Below, in pieces: positions 61,953-64,000 of a stretch of DNA of 64,000 nt (within the stretch, counting starts at the first letter, position 1; every line of letters starts with the position of its first letter). Where the stretch lies: positions 124,001 through 188,000 of the forward strand of contig NZ_FNYV01000012.1 in NCBI RefSeq assembly GCF_900109115.1. Direction: 5' to 3'. Made by a program: the position numbers and the translations under genes. A model generated the notes under the pieces. It did not search any database and was not told where the DNA came from. It saw only the letters and a program-made list of their open reading frames with translations. Source of the stretch: Micromonospora phaseoli (GTDB taxonomy: Bacteria; Actinomycetota; Actinomycetes; Mycobacteriales; Micromonosporaceae).

Positions 61953-64000
61953 CTAGATACCGCCGAGTCGCCCTGGCGACCAGTTGTACGTCGGCGTCCG
62001 CACGGGTGCAGACGGTGAATTCTTCGCCGGTGTCGGCTTCGGATTGTAGCTGCCGCTGCTACCGCCTCGGGTGCCACTGTTTGCCTTGACCGGGTTGCGC
62101 GCGGTCGGTTCCGGGAAGATCATCTGATGGCGCGACTGTGCACACGTACCGATCATCTTGCAGGTGGTGAACGAGAAGTTCTCTGCGAGGTGCACCCTGT
62201 CGAGCGCGTCCACCCAGGTCGGTGGCTTGTCGAGAACGGCGCTCACGGCACCGAGATACCGCTGCCGGTAGATGTCCAGGGCGCTGTCGGCGATCCGCAT
62301 TCCCTGGGTCTCCATCTGGTACGCCAACCGCCGATAACTCTCGTCCTGGCCGGGGCGGCGCGCATTGGCCTGGAATCCTTCGTTGGTCTTGGTGAACTTC
62401 ATGTGCGTCCACTTCTTCTTCGCGAAGTCCCAAGCCGGTTTCCTGACGTTTTTGATCAACTTGAAACTCTGCCCGACGGCCTTTCCGCCGGGGATGATCC
62501 CGACGGCACCCACCGCGGCGTCAACCTTGTCGCCCTTCCGGTAACTCTGCACCGCGTCGTAGGCACCGAACCCTGCCGACCCCACCGCGAGGAACGGCGC
62601 GGCAACCTGTAGCGGCGGAATGGCCGAACACACCGCCGCCGCCACCCCCAACCCGAGCGAGATGTTCCCGGCATTGTCATGCATGAACTTCCCGGTCTTC
62701 TTCAGGACGCTGCGCAGGAACTCGCCGTCCGGGTCGGTGAAGCTCACCGGGTTGTTGTTGCTGTACGCGAAGCCGTGCATCTGTTGCGGGTCGGCGAAGT
62801 CGATGACCGGGTCGACGCTGATGAACCGGCCGATGAACGGGTCGTACTCTCGAGCGCCGATATGGGTCAGGCCGGTCGGATCCTTCGTGCCGCCGACGAA
62901 ACCCTTGTCCATCGCGGTCGGCCAGGTGCCGACCGCGCTGCCCCGGGTGTCGCCGTAGGGCAGGGTGCGACGTCTGGCCACCGCCAGGGTCACGGCGTTG
63001 ATGGTCAGCTCGGCGGTGCCGTGGTGGTCACCGAGAATCCAGTACAGCGCGCTACCGGTCCGCATGGCGATGACCGCGTTCGCGTGGGTGTAGTAGCGGG
63101 TGGCTGTCTTCGCCGCAGTGGCGTTGGTGTAGCGGACCTCCAGGCCGCCGTTGAGGTAGAGGGTCTTGCCGGTGGCGTCGGTACGGGTCAGCCGGTTGCC
63201 CTCGCTGTCGTAGCGGAAGCTGGTGGTGCTGCCGCCCTCGGTGACGCTCTCCAGGTCACCCTCCCGGTTCCACACCAGGTTCTGGGTGGCGCCGCTGGTG
63301 GTGGGCCGGGTGATGGTGTTGCCGGCGTTGTCGTAGCCGTAGTTGCGGCTCCAGGAGACACCGCCGCTGGCCGTGACGTTGGTGACCGTGTGCGGCCGGG
63401 CCGACCCGGCGGTCGGGTGGGTGTAGGTGTAGACGGTGTTGGTCGCCGCGTGCCGGGTCTCGGTCAGTCGGTTGCCGGTGACATCGAAGGTCCAGGAGTG
63501 CCAGTACGGCGCCGGACCACCGAGCCCACCAACGGTGGGGCTTGCGGCGCAGTCACCGGAGTTGGGCGTCCAGGCCCGGTTCAATCGCCGTAGATAGTCG
63601 TAGTTGTAGCACTGCGTGTCTGCGGTCTGCCCCTGCGCCGCTTCCTTGATCTTGGTGACGTTTCCGGCGTGGTCGTAGTCGTAGGACCAGTTCGCTGCCT
63701 CCGGCTTCAGCTCTGGCACCACGTTTGTGGCCTTCAGCCGGCGGGTCGGCTCGTCGTAGTCGGAGGTGACCGCCACCCGGGAGCCGTAGGCGCCCAACTC
63801 CCGCCCGGTCAGCTGACCCAACTTGTCGTAGGTCACCGCCCCGACGTAGATCTGGGCCGCCGACAGCAACGAGCCGTCCTCGCTGAGATCGTTGTAGCCG
63901 AAGGTCAACCGCTCCTCCGGCAGGTCGGCTGCGGCCGGCAGGTTGACCTGGTGCACCTGACCGTTGACGCGGTAGCTGGTGGTCGTGGTGTAGGTGCAGG
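61953..64000 (-). CDS. RHS/YD-repeat protein with unique C-terminal tip, 5' part outside window
   Basis: About 680 residues are visible and the frame is open at the window edge. YD repeats are clear (YDKLGQLTGRELGAYGSRV, YDHAGNVTKIKEAAQGQT, YDSEGNRLTRTDATGK). The RHS core follows, with THIGAREYDPFIGRFISVDPV and HGFAYSNNNPVSFTDPDG. RHS proteins form a shell that encloses a toxic C-terminal domain for contact killing or export. After the core comes a hydrophobic stretch (ISLGLGVAAAVCSAIPPLQV) and about 200 residues I do not recognise, including AENFSFTTCKMIGTCAQSRH, ending PTYNWSPGRLGGI. No immunity gene follows on the same strand. Confidence 0.92.
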   Translation of the reverse strand, partial: CTYTTTTSYRVNGQVHQVNLPAAADLPEERLTFGYNDLSEDGSLLSAAQIYVGAVTYDKLGQLTGRELGAYGSRVAVTSDYDEPTRRLKATNVVPELKPEAANWSYDYDHAGNVTKIKEAAQGQTADTQCYNYDYLRRLNRAWTPNSGDCAASPTVGGLGGPAPYWHSWTFDVTGNRLTETRHAATNTVYTYTHPTAGSARPHTVTNVTASGGVSWSRNYGYDNAGNTITRPTTSGATQNLVWNREGDLESVTEGGSTTSFRYDSEGNRLTRTDATGKTLYLNGGLEVRYTNATAAKTATRYYTHANAVIAMRTGSALYWILGDHHGTAELTINAVTLAVARRRTLPYGDTRGSAVGTWPTAMDKGFVGGTKDPTGLTHIGAREYDPFIGRFISVDPVIDFADPQQMHGFAYSNNNPVSFTDPDGEFLRSVLKKTGKFMHDNAGNISLGLGVAAAVCSAIPPLQVAAPFLAVGSAGFGAYDAVQSYRKGDKVDAAVGAVGIIPGGKAVGQSFKLIKNVRKPAWDFAKKKWTHMKFTKTNEGFQANARRPGQDESYRRLAYQMETQGMRIADSALDIYRQRYLGAVSAVLDKPPTWVDALDRVHLAENFSFTTCKMIGTCAQSRHQMIFPEPTARNPVKANSGTRGGSSGSYNPKPTPAKNSPSAPVRTPTYNWSPGRLGGI

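Overview
The window is about 72% GC with dense genes, frequent GTG starts and long spurious open frames on the antisense strands. Gene content (PdtaR-type ANTAR regulator, HTH-DUF397 pair, CoaE-GrpB fusion, four-S1-domain RpsA, cellulose-binding-module glycan lyase, RHS protein) points to an actinobacterium. The most likely group is Micromonosporaceae, close to Micromonospora. This is inferred from protein style and gene order; no search was run. The order uvrB, coaE, rpsA, polA, livFGMHK, pdtaR, pyk, gltDB resembles the core arrangement I remember for Streptomyces.

Left part (1-23 kb): the start of uvrB, a membrane-anchored protein with a duplicated ectodomain, coaE fused to a GrpB domain, rpsA, a SAM methyltransferase, a secreted phytase-like esterase, a DUF2945/DUF3140 pair, polA, and a frameshifted small secreted protein. 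Then comes the complete branched-chain amino-acid ABC transporter operon livK-livH-livM-livG-livF (reverse strand), a lipoprotein and the pdtaR antiterminator. After these lie a tRNA-Leu(CAA) with an unusually short variable loop and, directly 3' of it, an HTH-LAGLIDADG gene. A Cys/Met gamma-lyase with a divergent Lrp-type regulator and a luciferase-like oxidoreductase complete this part.

Middle (23-45 kb): a secreted rhamnogalacturonan lyase under a probable LacI-type operator, an aromatic amino-acid decarboxylase, a TauE-type exporter with an Rrf2 regulator, thioesterase and pyruvate kinase genes overlapping by 4 nt, a YCII protein, two small genes, a 1337-residue TPR-CHAT protease-like protein, an aldo/keto reductase, a lipase, TerC, a pentapeptide-repeat membrane protein, the HTH-DUF397 pair, a DoxX-like protein and a J-domain protein. 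Two related palindromic intergenic elements sit between convergent gene ends near 38.1 and 41.7 kb.

Right part (45-64 kb): a five-gene reverse-strand cluster is the best candidate for an undescribed system. It encodes a receptor-like protein (cytosolic NTPase-like domain, one membrane helix, external type-1 periplasmic-binding domain; currently frameshifted), an EccC/FtsK-like ATPase, a proline-rich membrane protein, an 87-residue helical protein and a conserved unknown protein. It is followed by a secreted SGNH hydrolase, gltBD (glutamate synthase), a GNAT acetyltransferase, a four-helix membrane protein with a decayed tandem copy, and the C-terminal two thirds of an RHS-repeat protein with a unique tip.

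Most genes of the left part and gltBD are housekeeping. The accessory interest lies at 19.4-20.3, 33-37, 38-42, 45-53 and 61-64 kb.
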